Shown one piece after another: positions 1 to 8,161 of a DNA stretch of 41,967 nt (positions are counted from its first letter, which is position 1; each line of letters opens with the position of its first letter). The stretch comes from Bradyrhizobium sp. OK095. GTDB lineage: Bacteria > Pseudomonadota > Alphaproteobacteria > Rhizobiales > Xanthobacteraceae. A program made the position numbers and the translations under genes. The notes beneath the pieces were generated by a model. It was not told where the DNA came from and did not search any database. It saw nothing but the letters and a program-made list of their open reading frames with translations. Where the stretch lies: the NCBI RefSeq assembly GCF_900109945.1, contig NZ_FOBX01000024.1, positions 1 to 41,967 of the forward strand. Direction: 5' to 3'.

Positions 1-858
1 CTGCAACGGCACCTTGAACTCGGTGTCCTCGTTGCGGCGGGAGATCTCCAGCAGCTGGTTGCGGGTCAGCACCAGCTCGGAGACCATGGTCATCATGTGT
101 TCCAGCGTATCCACGTTGACGCGGATAGACTGGTTGGCGATGCGGTCGCCTTCAGAGGCCGTCTCGTCGGCCGCCGACTTCTTGATGGCGATTTTCTCCT
201 TGGCGGGCTTTGCCTCTTTGGCGGCGGGCGCAGGAGCTTCAGCAGCCGGAGCGGGCTCGGCCTTTGCAACGGGCGCGGGCACCGGTGCTTCGATCGCGGT
301 CTCGCGGAACGCACGCTCGAGTTCGTCGAGCGAGACTTCGCCGGGGCGCAGCTGGCGTTCCAGGGTCTGATCGATCAGCTCGCCCTTGGCTTCGACGGGA
401 GCAGCGACAGGTGCTTCCGGAACGAGCGGCGGCGATTCGGCGACGGGCGCGGGAGCAGCGGCGCCAGCAGCCATGGCCGCCATGCCCTGCTCGACCATCG
501 CTTCCAGCTTGTCGATGAGGTCGCGATCGGTGCCTTCGGGCTCGGCTTCAGTCGCCTCGAGGCCGGCCAGGATCTCCTTGATGCGGTCGATCGAGGCCAG
601 AATCACCGTCACCGCGCCCGCCGTCACCGGCATGCCGTCGCGGAATTTGCTCATCAGCGTCTCGCCGGCATGCGCCAGCGCTTCAAGCCGCGGCAGTCCG
701 AGGAAACCGCACGTGCCCTTGATGGTGTGGACCAGGCGGAAGATGTTATCCAGGATCTTGGCGTTGTTCGGCTCCTGCTCGAACTTCACCAGCTGATTGT
801 CGACGGTGTCCAGGCTCTCGCTGGTTTCCGTCAAGAACTCCCGCAACAGATCATCCAT
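1..858 (-). CDS. cheA: Chemotaxis-type histidine kinase CheA, N-terminal part (cut by window edge)
   Basis: The reading frame is open from an ATG at 858 to the left edge, giving 286 codons of the N-terminus. Residues 1-105 form an Hpt domain with phospho-acceptor His44 in HTIKGTCGFLG. An Ala/Pro-rich linker follows (about 110-225), then the start of the kinase dimerisation region near residue 245 (IRVNVDTLEHMM, then ELVLTRNQLL). In the family the kinase phosphorylates its own Hpt histidine and passes phosphate to CheY/CheB-type regulators at receptor arrays. The ATP-binding and CheW-like domains would lie outside the window. It follows chpT on the same strand after about 200 bases with a possible terminator between, so co-transcription is uncertain. 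Family assignment is firm; the chemosensory system it belongs to is not visible here. Confidence 0.93.
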   Translation of the reverse strand, partial: MDDLLREFLTETSESLDTVDNQLVKFEQEPNNAKILDNIFRLVHTIKGTCGFLGLPRLEALAHAGETLMSKFRDGMPVTAGAVTVILASIDRIKEILAGLEATEAEPEGTDRDLIDKLEAMVEQGMAAMAAGAAAPAPVAESPPLVPEAPVAAPVEAKGELIDQTLERQLRPGEVSLDELERAFRETAIEAPVPAPVAKAEPAPAAEAPAPAAKEAKPAKEKIAIKKSAADETASEGDRIANQSIRVNVDTLEHMMTMVSELVLTRNQLLEISRRNEDTEFKVPLQ

Positions 859-987
859 GAAAACAGGCCTTCATACAGGGAGGGCGCGCACGATTTGTGA
901 TGCGCCATTTCGGAATGGGGCCAGCTTCACCGCAAAGCGTTTAATAATGGTTGAGTATGTGGAAAAGAACGGAACCAACAAAGAGAT

Positions 988-1016
988 AAGGCGCTCCGGA
1001 CAAGCCGAAGCGCCTT
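988..1016 (-). terminator. Possible intrinsic terminator after chpT
   Basis: An 8-bp perfect stem (AAGGCGCT pairing with AGCGCCTT) encloses a 13-base loop about 40 bases past the chpT stop. Read on the minus strand it is followed by a moderately T-rich stretch (ATCTCTTTGTTGG). It could separate chpT transcription from cheA. The T-run is weak. Confidence 0.4.
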
Positions 1017-1055
1017 GTAAAGGATCAATTAACGTTTGAGCGGGGCGCGCTTCGT

Positions 1056-1709
1056 TTACGAAGCGGTTACAGTGATGGCTTCGCCTTCATGCGCGAGCCT
1101 CACGGTGAGCCCGCAGGCCTGCGCCAGCAGCCGCGTATAATAAGGCTGGATCGCGTGCGCATCTGCTGCAGGTCCCCGTTCGCCGCTCAAGAGCTCGGCG
1201 ATGTTCTGCGGCAGCCGCGCATTATGTCCGGTCGCGGTGATGCGGAAGCTCATCGTCTCGCCCTCGCCGATCGGATCGACCGTCAGCATGCCGCCGCGCG
1301 GGATCGTATGCTGGGAAACGACCAGCATGTTGAGCAGCAGCTTGACGCGATTCTTCGGCAACAGCAGCCGTGGCAGATTCCACGTGATCTTGCACTTGCC
1401 GTCCTCGATATGGCCGCGCGCCATGGTCTGGGCATCGCCGACGTCAATCTGCGCGCCGGAGGAGCCGGCCGCGCCGAAGGCGAGACGGCAGAACTGGAGG
1501 CGGGCGGAGGCGGTTTTCGCGCTCTTGCGAATCAGGTCGAGCGCGAACTCGCGATCGTCGGGCTTGGGGTCGTCGTCGAGCACTTCGAGCCCGTTGACGA
1601 TGGCGCCGACGGGGCTGATGAGATCGTGGCAAACCCGCGAGCACAGGAGCGCGGCGAGTTCGAGCGCATCAGGAGCGGTAACGGTAGCGGGTGACGAAGC
1701 GTCAGACAT
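1056..1709 (-). CDS. chpT: Histidine phosphotransferase ChpT
   Basis: This 217-residue protein matches the ChpT family: an H-box near residue 30 (RVCHDLISPVGAI), then an acidic helix region (GLEVLDDD) and a C-terminal half resembling a degenerate GHKL fold without clear ATP-binding boxes. In Caulobacter ChpT relays phosphate from CckA to CtrA and CpdR. I chose the ATG at 1709 (MSDASS) because the family begins about here; upstream codons in frame look non-coding. Its neighbour is cheA on the same strand. Whether this copy serves the CckA-CtrA relay or the chemosensory system cannot be told from sequence. Confidence 0.85.
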   Translation of the reverse strand: MSDASSPATVTAPDALELAALLCSRVCHDLISPVGAIVNGLEVLDDDPKPDDREFALDLIRKSAKTASARLQFCRLAFGAAGSSGAQIDVGDAQTMARGHIEDGKCKITWNLPRLLLPKNRVKLLLNMLVVSQHTIPRGGMLTVDPIGEGETMSFRITATGHNARLPQNIAELLSGERGPAADAHAIQPYYTRLLAQACGLTVRLAHEGEAITVTAS

Positions 1710-1895
1710 ATAAAGGGGTCCTGGAGGGTTCCTGGAATTGCACGGCACTGGACGCCGCGAATCACGCATGCTTGACGGATGCTTCGGGTTCTAACATTCG
1801 CCAGCCTGTGGCAGCTAGCTTGCGATAGGTTCGAAGCGGCCATAAAGGGCTGCGGGCGAATCAATAGAGGGGCGAGATTTGCCGATGAATGAGGC

Positions 1896-2723
1896 ATGCA
1901 GGTGAGGATCATTAACGCCGAGGCCGCAGCCGGATTGATGGAGCGGCTCACCGCGCTGGTGGTGAAGGCCGGCGAAGCAATCCTTAGCGTCAACCGCGCG
2001 GCGATGCGGGTTGACGGCAAGCAGGACGGCTCGCCGGTGACCGAGGCCGACCTTGCCGCCGACCGCATCATCGCCGAGGGCCTCGCGCAGCTCGCGGGCG
2101 ACGTGCCGACGCTTTCGGAGGAGCGGACCCAGCTCGCCTCGCCGCCGTTTCATGGCAGTTTCTTCCTGATCGATCCGCTCGACGGCACCAAGGAGTTCGT
2201 CGCCGGCCGTGATGAATTCACCGTCAACCTCGCCCTCGTGACCCAGGGCGTGCCGTTGCTGGGCATCGTCAGCGCGCCCGCGCTCGGGCTGCTCTGGCGC
2301 GGCATCGTCGGCCGCGGCGCCGAGCGCGTGAGGTTTGACGGCCCGACCATCGGTGCCGCCGAGCCGGTCGGCACCCGCAAGCTGCCGGCGCAGGGCGAGC
2401 CCTGGATCGCGGCGGTGAGCCGCTCGCACGGCGATCCCACGAGTGAAGCGTTCATCGATAAGAGGCCCAATGCCGTGAGAAAGACGTGCGGCTCGGCCGT
2501 GAAATTCGGCCGGATCGCGGAGGGCAGCGCCGACATCTATCCCCGCTTCGGGCCCACCTGTGAGTGGGACGTAGGGGCCGGTTGCGCGGTCGTGACCGCG
2601 GCCGGTGGCAAGGTCACTGACGGCAAGGGCAACGACCTCGTCTTCGGCCAGCGGCAGGACACCGGCTTCATCATCCCGGCGTTCGTCGCCTGGGGCGACC
2701 CGCAGGCGGTAGGCAGCTACTGA
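1896..2723 (+). CDS. cysQ: 3'(2'),5'-bisphosphate nucleotidase (CysQ-type)
   Basis: A 275-residue member of the inositol-monophosphatase/FIG superfamily. Metal-binding motifs are in order: SEE near residue 70, IDPLDGTKEF near residue 92 and a C-terminal CEWDVGAG that varies the usual WDxAAG. The family member CysQ removes the 3' phosphate from 3'-phosphoadenosine 5'-phosphate, a by-product of sulfate assimilation, using Mg2+; an inositol-phosphatase role is the alternative. The ATG at 1896 is the first start, but a GTG at 1902 sits 7 bases after GAGG and may be the true one. The 3' end overlaps the convergent YHS gene by 7 bases. Confidence 0.85.
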   Translation: MQVRIINAEAAAGLMERLTALVVKAGEAILSVNRAAMRVDGKQDGSPVTEADLAADRIIAEGLAQLAGDVPTLSEERTQLASPPFHGSFFLIDPLDGTKEFVAGRDEFTVNLALVTQGVPLLGIVSAPALGLLWRGIVGRGAERVRFDGPTIGAAEPVGTRKLPAQGEPWIAAVSRSHGDPTSEAFIDKRPNAVRKTCGSAVKFGRIAEGSADIYPRFGPTCEWDVGAGCAVVTAAGGKVTDGKGNDLVFGQRQDTGFIIPAFVAWGDPQAVGSY

Positions 2724-3232
2724 CTGAGCTCCTCCTGAAGCGCCGGCCAGCGCTTGCCGACCTCGTAGAGGAAGCGCTCGGGGTCGGCGGCGAAGGCGTC
2801 GCGATTGGCTTCCCGGCTGAACAGATAGAGCCTCTGCGCCGAAATCACGTAGAAGCGGGGATTGGCTGCGATGGCCACGCCCCGGGCGATGTCGACCGGA
2901 TCGTAGCCGCCATACTGCGGCCCATAGATCTCGGGATGGGCCAGGAACGAGGCCCGGTTGCCCTCGTTGCGGAAGCGCCAGACCGCGCCCCAGAGGTTGG
3001 CTTCGAACTCGGCCGAGCCCTGCATGGCGGCGCCGTCGACGAAATAGGCGACGGGGTCGAAACCCTCGATGGCGACGCCCGAGAAACGGTTGACGACGAT
3101 CCGCTCGGTCGTGGCCGCCTGGACCGGCAACCAGGAGCAAATCATCCATATGCCCACCAGCAGGCTGACCAGGAAGCCGATCAAGGCAATTCCGGGGCGC
3201 AAAGGGCTAGCTTCCTGCCGTTGTGCCGTCAT
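2717..3232 (-). CDS. Membrane-anchored or secreted YHS-domain protein
   Basis: A 171-residue protein with one hydrophobic segment near the N-terminus (about residues 14-38, IALIGFLVSLLVGIW) ending in AQA-like small residues, then a YHS domain. The domain begins with GVAIEGFDPVAYF and continues through aromatic residues to a second helix (FYVISAQRLYLFS). YHS domains are small metal- or haem-associated modules of poorly defined function; no Cys ligands are obvious here. Start at 3232 was chosen because AGGA lies just upstream; an ATG at 3250 is also possible. It converges on cysQ with overlapping stop codons. Confidence 0.75.
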   Translation of the reverse strand: MTAQRQEASPLRPGIALIGFLVSLLVGIWMICSWLPVQAATTERIVVNRFSGVAIEGFDPVAYFVDGAAMQGSAEFEANLWGAVWRFRNEGNRASFLAHPEIYGPQYGGYDPVDIARGVAIAANPRFYVISAQRLYLFSREANRDAFAADPERFLYEVGKRWPALQEELSQ

Positions 3233-3340
3233 AGTTCCTGCGGATAACATCCGAGTCGAGGGGACATCCGGCGCAACCTAGAGCCGCGCCTGTTGGCGTC
3301 AGGTTAAGGAAGCGACCGGATTCGATACCAGGGGTTTTTT

Positions 3341-3946
3341 ATGACTTTCGCATCACGCCTTGCTGCGTTCGCGCTCGCCGCGATGGTCGGCTGGATCGTG
3401 CCGGCCTCCGCCCAGCAGGCGCCGCCGCCGAACCTGCCGCCGCCGCAGCGGACCCCGACGCCGAGCACCTACGGGCCGGACGAACTGGTGGGCGCAGGCC
3501 ACCGCTTCTTCGGCAATGTCTCGCGCGGGCTCGCCTCGATCATCGAGAAGGCGGTCAGCCAGTGGGGCCTGCCGAACGGCTACATCCTGGGTGAGGAAGG
3601 CTCCGGTGCCTTCGTCGCCGGCCTGCGCTATGGCGAAGGCACGCTCTACACCAAGAACGCCGGCGATCTGCGCGTCTACTGGCAGGGTCCCTCGCTCGGC
3701 TTCGATTGGGGCGGCGACGGCGCGCGCACCATGACGCTGGTCTATAACCTGCCGGCCACCAACGCGATCTACCAGCGCTTCGCCGGCCTCGACGGCTCGG
3801 CCTATATCATCGGCGGCTTCGGCATGACGGCGCTCACCGCCAACAACATCGTGCTGGTGCCGATCCGCTCCGGGCTCGGCCTGCGGCTGGGTGCCAATAT
3901 CGGCTATTTGAAATTCACGCCGAGCGCGACCTGGAACCCGTTCTAG
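3341..3946 (+). CDS. EipA-family (DUF1134) periplasmic envelope protein
   Basis: A 201-residue protein with a signal peptide (residues 1-25, cleavage after PASAQ), a short proline-rich stretch (PPPNLPPPQRTP) and a DUF1134 domain rich in glycine and aromatic residues (YWQGPSLGFDWGGDG, IIGGFGMTAL). In Brucella the DUF1134 protein EipA is a small periplasmic beta-barrel-like protein needed for envelope integrity; the same role here is inferred. The surrounding genes are independent: cysQ/YHS converge upstream and a coiled-coil protein gene follows after 116 bases. Confidence 0.85.
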   Translation: MTFASRLAAFALAAMVGWIVPASAQQAPPPNLPPPQRTPTPSTYGPDELVGAGHRFFGNVSRGLASIIEKAVSQWGLPNGYILGEEGSGAFVAGLRYGEGTLYTKNAGDLRVYWQGPSLGFDWGGDGARTMTLVYNLPATNAIYQRFAGLDGSAYIIGGFGMTALTANNIVLVPIRSGLGLRLGANIGYLKFTPSATWNPF

Positions 3947-4062
3947 GGCTTCCTCCCCTCCAGTTCCGGATTCACGTTAACAACAGGGCAGGGCTGGCTT
4001 TTTGCCGGCCCGCCATGCATTGTCATTGGTGAATTTTTCCTTAGCTTTCGGAGTTCTGGCCC

Positions 4063-5361
4063 ATGGTCGAACCGATCATGTACCTGGCGATCGGTTTCCT
4101 GCTCTCGATGCTGTGCGGGCTTGCCATCGTGCCGCTGGTGCATAGCCGCGCGGTCCGCCTGACCACGCGCCGGCTCGAGGCCGCAACCCCGCTGTCGATG
4201 GCCGAGATCCAGGCCGACAAGGACCAGCTCCGCGCCGAATTCGCCATGTCGGCGCGACGGCTGGAGATGAGCGTCGACCAGCTCAAGAACAAGACCACGA
4301 GCCAGCTTGCCGAGCTCGGCAAGAAGAGCGACGCCATCAACCGCATGAAGATCGAGCTCGGCGAAAAGAACGCCACGATCTTCGCGCTCGAGGCGCGCGA
4401 GAAGGCGGTGAAGGAGCAGCTCCGTGCCACCGAAGAGGAATTCAACACCAAGACCGCATCCTTGCGCGAGGCCGAGATTGCGCTGAGCGACAAGCAGGGC
4501 GAGCTCGCAAAAATCAATTCCGAACTGTCCGACCGCTCCTTGATGGCGGAGAGCCGCCAGGTCGAGCTGGTCGCGGTGCGCGCCCAGATCGAAGAGCTGA
4601 AGAACCGCGTCGGCGATGCCGAGAAGGAGTTCGCGGCCACGCAGGCGCGGCTGACGCAGGAGCGAACCGAATCCGAGACCGCCTCGCGCGAGCTCGGCGA
4701 TGCCCGCGGCCGCGTCGAGAATCTGAGCCAGCGCGTCACCGACCTCGACCGCCAGCTCATCGTGCAGGTCAAAGAGGCCGAGATGCTCTCAAGCCGCGTC
4801 ACCGACCTCGAGGGACGCCTTGCCACGCAAGGCAAGCTGCTCGCCGAGCGCGACTATGAGAACAACCAGCTTCGCCAGACCAATGAGGGCTCCGAGCGCT
4901 CCGTCAAGGAGCTGCGCGTCGAGATCGCCGCCCTGAGCGGCGGCAAGTCCTCGGCCGCATTCGAAGCGCTCCGCGCCGAAAAGGCCGCGCTGGAAGAACA
5001 GCTCGGCACGGCCCGCGACGAGCGCGCAAAACTCCAGCGCGACATCAATGCGATCCAGCAGCAGGCGGAAAGCTCCTGGGCAACCGAGCGTATGGAGAAT
5101 GCGCTGCTGCGCGAGCGCATCAACGACATCGCCGCCGAAGTCGCCAAGCTCGCGATGCAGCTCGAAGGCCCGAACTCGCCGATCGAGGCGCTGCTCGCGG
5201 CCGAGGCTGGCCAGCCGCCGAGGCCGGCGCCGCGCCCGGCCAACGACGCCGCGACCAATGGCGCCACTGCAGCCGCCCTGCCCGAGGGCGGTGGAACGCT
5301 GGCCGAGCGCATCCGGGCGCTGCAGGCCCACGCCTCCCGCGCCCGTCAGCAGGGCGCCTAA
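4063..5361 (+). CDS. Membrane-anchored long coiled-coil protein, function unknown
   Basis: The 432-residue protein starts with one membrane segment (about residues 5-27, MYLAIGFLLSMLCGLAIVPLV). It is followed by roughly 320 residues dominated by E, K, R, Q, A and L with heptad-like spacing, a long coiled coil. The C-terminal 70 residues are proline- and alanine-rich (GQPPRPAPRPAND) and end in a short helix (LAERIRALQAHAS). The N-out or N-in orientation is not clear. I recognise it only as a conserved alphaproteobacterial protein type without an assigned function; a structural or envelope-associated role is a guess. The translation is continuous with no sign of decay. Confidence 0.75.
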   Translation: MVEPIMYLAIGFLLSMLCGLAIVPLVHSRAVRLTTRRLEAATPLSMAEIQADKDQLRAEFAMSARRLEMSVDQLKNKTTSQLAELGKKSDAINRMKIELGEKNATIFALEAREKAVKEQLRATEEEFNTKTASLREAEIALSDKQGELAKINSELSDRSLMAESRQVELVAVRAQIEELKNRVGDAEKEFAATQARLTQERTESETASRELGDARGRVENLSQRVTDLDRQLIVQVKEAEMLSSRVTDLEGRLATQGKLLAERDYENNQLRQTNEGSERSVKELRVEIAALSGGKSSAAFEALRAEKAALEEQLGTARDERAKLQRDINAIQQQAESSWATERMENALLRERINDIAAEVAKLAMQLEGPNSPIEALLAAEAGQPPRPAPRPANDAATNGATAAALPEGGGTLAERIRALQAHASRARQQGA

Positions 5362-5435
5362 ACGGCCCGAAACGCGGCCCGCCGCCGGATTGCGCGGTGG
5401 ACGCAAGGTTTTCGGGCCGCAAGGCACCTCGAAAC

Positions 5436-5464
5436 TTGACACCATCGGCCCGCACTTCTAAATC
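5436..5464 (+). promoter_or_regulatory. Candidate housekeeping promoter of tRNA-Val
   Basis: A perfect TTGACA (5436-5441) is followed after 17 bases by TAAATC (5459-5464), a poor -10 match. Position and spacing fit a promoter starting about 50 bases before the tRNA. No other gene lies between. Confidence 0.45.
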
Positions 5465-5520
5465 GCGGGCTCCAATGTGCCGGCCGGCCGAACAGGTCCG
5501 TCCGTCTGCATGATGGTCCC

Positions 5521-5595
5521 GGGTGCATAGCTCAGCGGGAGAGCGTTCCCTTCACACGGGAGAGGTCCAAGGTTCGATCCCTTGTGCGCCCACCA
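5521..5595 (+). tRNA. tRNA-Val (anticodon CAC)
   Basis: A full cloverleaf can be drawn: acceptor GGGTGCA pairing with TGCGCCC (one G-T pair), D-arm GCTC/GAGC, anticodon stem TTCCC/GGGAG with loop TTCACAC, T-arm CAAGG/CCTTG with TTCGATC. The anticodon CAC reads the valine codon GTG. The terminal CCA (5593-5595) is encoded. Length without CCA is 72 bases. Confidence 0.96.
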
Positions 5596-5919
5596 TCCAT
5601 CCTTCTGAACCCCTGCCGATTGCTGACGATCATCGACGCTTGGCGGCGCTTGGGGCCGTCCAAATCAAAAATGTCGAAACAACCCCATGCACAGTAGCCG
5701 ACGTCAGTCGGATCAAGGAGTTACGTATTTTCCGAATTTTTACTTGCTCCGTCGGGCAAAACAGGAGCATGATGGCATCGTCTCCCGTCGTCATTGCGAG
5801 CGCAGCGAAGCAATCCAGACTGCTGCGGCAGATAGATTCTGGATTGCTTCGCTGCGCTCGCAATGACGGAGCAAGAGGTGAGACCGCGCCGGTTCACATG
5901 CACTCTTCCGGATCAAGCT
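5596..5919. other. Intergenic stretch between tRNA-Val and the next gene
   Basis: This 324-base gap holds one dispersed palindrome (5789-5868). The remaining sequence, including a relatively AT-rich patch at about 5720-5765, shows no gene I can support. Apparent reading frames here run through the tRNA or the palindrome. Confidence 0.6.
5789..5868. repeat. Dispersed palindromic element (31-bp perfect arms)
   Basis: The left arm 5789-5819 (starting CGTCATTGCGAGCG) and right arm 5838-5868 are perfect inverted copies around an 18-base centre. This is a familiar REP-type intergenic palindrome of Bradyrhizobium-like genomes. It is known for generating spurious translations such as VIASAAKQSR. Transcribed, it would form a very stable hairpin. 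Confidence 0.9.
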
Positions 5920-6597
5920 TTAAGCCGCCCGCCCCGGCCGCCAGGCCGCGTAGAGACCGACGAGGGTGCCGATGACGACGAGGCCTGCCGCCAGCAGCAC
6001 TTGCAAATCCCCATCATCGGTGGCGCCTACGGACGACACCAGTCGGGTCACGACGACGAACAGAATGCCCACAGACGCCGCTGCCCCCACGCTGAGATAA
6101 GCGAGCTCTCGCGTCAGGTTGCGGCCGAGAAGTCCGAGTGCCGTAAAGTACATCGCGCAAGCGTTGGGATGAACGAACAAGGCGACGCGCGCATACGGAC
6201 CGTAGGCGTCGAGCAGGGACTCGCACCGGCTCAGTGCCGCTTTTGAGGCAACCCGCTGCAACAGCGGTCTGAAGAAGCGAGCCTGCCCGTAGCTGAGAAC
6301 CGCGCCGATGATGATGGCCAGCCACGCCACGATGAAAACGGCGGCATCCGCTGGCTTCGGATTGAGTGCCACCGACATCAGGATGAGGGCGGTTCCGGGA
6401 AAATAGCCGAAATACGGGAAGACCGACTCCAGCAGCACGCAGACGAACATGAAGACCGGAAACCACGGTGAACCGGTTGCATCCTGGACGATGGCGTTCA
6501 AGTCGAAGAGGTCAGTCTTGTACAGGACGAGGTACATGCACATGGCCAGTCCGGCCAGCGCGTAAAACGGCAGCGCGCCCGACAGAAACCGTCTCAT
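5920..6597 (-). CDS. Integral membrane protein, possibly DedA/VTT-like
   Basis: The 225-residue protein has about five to six hydrophobic segments: near residues 8-26, 46-63, 66-80, 88-105, 160-180 and 198-217. The arrangement, with FPVFMFVCVLLESVFPYFGYFPGTALIL followed by a helix pair and an Arg-rich loop, resembles DedA/VTT membrane proteins in outline, but I do not see a diagnostic motif. A transport or membrane-lipid role is only a guess. It is 42 bases downstream of the Gre-like gene on the same strand and may share its transcript. The ATG at 6597 has a weak ribosome-binding site. Confidence 0.6.
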   Translation of the reverse strand: MRRFLSGALPFYALAGLAMCMYLVLYKTDLFDLNAIVQDATGSPWFPVFMFVCVLLESVFPYFGYFPGTALILMSVALNPKPADAAVFIVAWLAIIIGAVLSYGQARFFRPLLQRVASKAALSRCESLLDAYGPYARVALFVHPNACAMYFTALGLLGRNLTRELAYLSVGAAASVGILFVVVTRLVSSVGATDDGDLQVLLAAGLVVIGTLVGLYAAWRPGRAA

Positions 6598-6639
6598 GCG
6601 GCCATCGAGATTTGTTTCGCGGACACGGCGGAGAGCATC

Positions 6640-7122
6640 TCAGGCAATCGACAAGACCTCGATCTCCTGCGCGCCCAACCCCGCGACATCGCCAACCGCC
6701 TTCCCCATCAACGACCTCGCGACCGGGGCTACGAACGAGATCGAGCCGGCCTTCGGATCGGCTTCGTCCTCGCCGACGATGCGATAGGTCTGCACGCGGC
6801 CGTCGGGGCGGCTGAAGGTGACCGTGCTGCCGAAGGCGACTGTGTCGGTCGATGCTGGATCGGGAATCACCTGCGCGGTGCGCAGCCGCTCCGTCAGATA
6901 GCGGGCGTCACGCAGGGGCACCGCCGACTGCCGGCGCTTCTCGTTGACGTCCTCGATGGCTTGCGCGGCTTCATAAGCCACGCGCGCCTCCTGGAGCTGC
7001 GTCTGCAATGCCTTCAGGCCTGCTTCAGTCACGAGGTTCGGATGCGGCGAGATCGGGCGATCCGGCAGCAGCGTCTCGGAGGCGGTCTCGGCGCTTTCTT
7101 CCTTGGTAAAGGCGACGCTCAA
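6640..7122 (-). CDS. GreA/GreB-family elongation factor-like protein (TTG start)
   Basis: The 160-residue protein has an N-terminal coiled-coil hairpin (about residues 33-85, VTEAGLKALQTQLQEAR) and a C-terminal FKBP-like Gre domain (about 90-160, FGSTVTFSRPDGR, then SISFVAPVARSLMGK). Gre factors bind RNA polymerase and stimulate cleavage of backtracked transcripts; the short coiled coil and divergence leave room for an Rnk-like or other polymerase-binding role. No ATG exists in the N-terminal part. The TTG at 7122, preceded by AGGA with a 7-base spacer, is the likely start. It lies 96 bases after the hypothetical gene at 7219-7701. Confidence 0.75.
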   Translation of the reverse strand: MSVAFTKEESAETASETLLPDRPISPHPNLVTEAGLKALQTQLQEARVAYEAAQAIEDVNEKRRQSAVPLRDARYLTERLRTAQVIPDPASTDTVAFGSTVTFSRPDGRVQTYRIVGEDEADPKAGSISFVAPVARSLMGKAVGDVAGLGAQEIEVLSIA

Positions 7123-7218
7123 TTCAAAATCCTGTCGAACGGTTTCGGGTCAACGCGCATGCCTCGTATCGCGATCCATCGCTGGGAATCGCGCCGGGCC
7201 GCTGCCGACATCGCCCGA

Positions 7219-7701
7219 CTATATCTCAAGTTCGACGAAACGGCGGAGCTTGAAGACGAGGTCCGGCATGGCCTGGCGGAACCGCGTTGCGTTGTGGAAA
7301 CTGGTCGAGAACGGCGCGAAGGTGATCATCGCGTTCCAGTGCCTGTAACCATAGACGGTGACCGAGGCACCGGTCACTGGGAAGTCCTCCAGCTTGCGCA
7401 ATTCGCCGAGCACGAGATCGGCAATCGCTTCCGCAGGCAGCAGTTTCCTTCCGTCCGCCGTCGTGGCGATTTTCGCAGCCTGCTCGACCGGCACGGCCGC
7501 CGACGCCGTGCTGGGCGCATCCTCGCGCTTGATCGGCATCGCCGAGGGGGCGGGCGCGGCTGCCGCTTCGAATCCGTTCGACGGCGCGGCTGGCGGAACC
7601 TCTGCGAGCGGCGGCGGCGTCATGCTGTCCGCGCGCTTGCCACCTCCCAGGATGCTGCTGATCATGGCCACAAGGCCAGCATCCTTCACGTCGTCGCTCA
7701 T
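7219..7701 (-). CDS. Conserved hypothetical protein with Ala/Pro-rich middle
   Basis: I do not recognise this 160-residue protein. The N-terminus is a short amphipathic region (AGLVAMISSILGGGK). Residues 30-75 are low-complexity Ala/Pro/Ser. The C-terminal 85 residues look folded (LPAEAIADLVLGELRKL, then VTVYGYRHWNAMITFAPF). No signal peptide or membrane segment is obvious. The ATG at 7701 follows a G-rich ribosome-binding site; a GTG one codon upstream is also in frame. Same strand and orientation as the Gre-like gene downstream. Confidence 0.6.
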   Translation of the reverse strand: MSDDVKDAGLVAMISSILGGGKRADSMTPPPLAEVPPAAPSNGFEAAAAPAPSAMPIKREDAPSTASAAVPVEQAAKIATTADGRKLLPAEAIADLVLGELRKLEDFPVTGASVTVYGYRHWNAMITFAPFSTSFHNATRFRQAMPDLVFKLRRFVELEI

Positions 7702-7783
7702 CACTCCCCCCGGGCTTCGGCTACTCTAGCACCGCTCGCGCAGACCGCCACAGGGGATGTATGGCCCGATTCGCAAGCCCGGC

Positions 7784-7804
7784 GGCGCGACGCCTCGTCG
7801 CGCC
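7784..7804 (-). terminator. GC-rich hairpin after the gene at 7820-8161
   Basis: A 9-bp perfect stem (GGCGCGACG with CGTCGCGCC) closes a 3-base loop 16 bases past the stop of the upstream minus-strand gene. There is no T-run, so it may protect an mRNA end rather than terminate. Confidence 0.35.
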
Positions 7805-7819
7805 ACGCCGCCGCGCGCG

Positions 7820-8161
7820 TCACTGCTTCTCGAACGGAACGTATTGCTGGTACTGCTTCGGCACGGAGCTGCGATAGCGCGCGGGAACGGTGCCGCTGTC
7901 GACCGAATGATCGATCTCCTGCTGCCGCGTCATCTTTTTCTTCGCCGGCTTCTTCGATGCGCTCTTCTTGGAGTCGGAGGGCTGGCTGGAAGTGTCGGTG
8001 GTTGCGCTCGGCGTTGTCGTTGTCGCCGCGGGCGCTGTCGCCGCGGGCGCAGCGGTCGTCGCGGTGCCGCCGGCAGCCGGCGCGGTCTGCGCCAGCGCGA
8101 GCGGTGTTTGCATGAGAAGCGCCAGCGCTGCTGTCGCAGCCAGCAAGTATGATCTTTGCAT
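7820..8161 (-). CDS. Small secreted Ala/Thr-rich protein
   Basis: The 113-residue protein begins with a clear signal peptide (residues 1-24, LLAATAALALLMQTPLALAQ). A low-complexity Ala/Thr/Ser stretch (about 25-60) and a lysine-rich run (SKKSASKKPAKKK) follow. The C-terminus of about 37 residues is charged and Tyr/Gln-rich (SVPKQYQQYVPFEKQ) and is probably the conserved part. I do not recognise a family. The start at 8161 is well supported by GGAGG 6 bases upstream and by the signal peptide. A cell-envelope location is inferred. Confidence 0.7.
   Translation of the reverse strand: MQRSYLLAATAALALLMQTPLALAQTAPAAGGTATTAAPAATAPAATTTTPSATTDTSSQPSDSKKSASKKPAKKKMTRQQEIDHSVDSGTVPARYRSSVPKQYQQYVPFEKQ

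Noticed and set aside
5523..5975. Open frame of 150 codons starting inside tRNA-Val
   Set aside because: It runs through the tRNA and the dispersed palindrome, whose translation (VIASAAKQSR, LRCARND) is a well-known spurious peptide.
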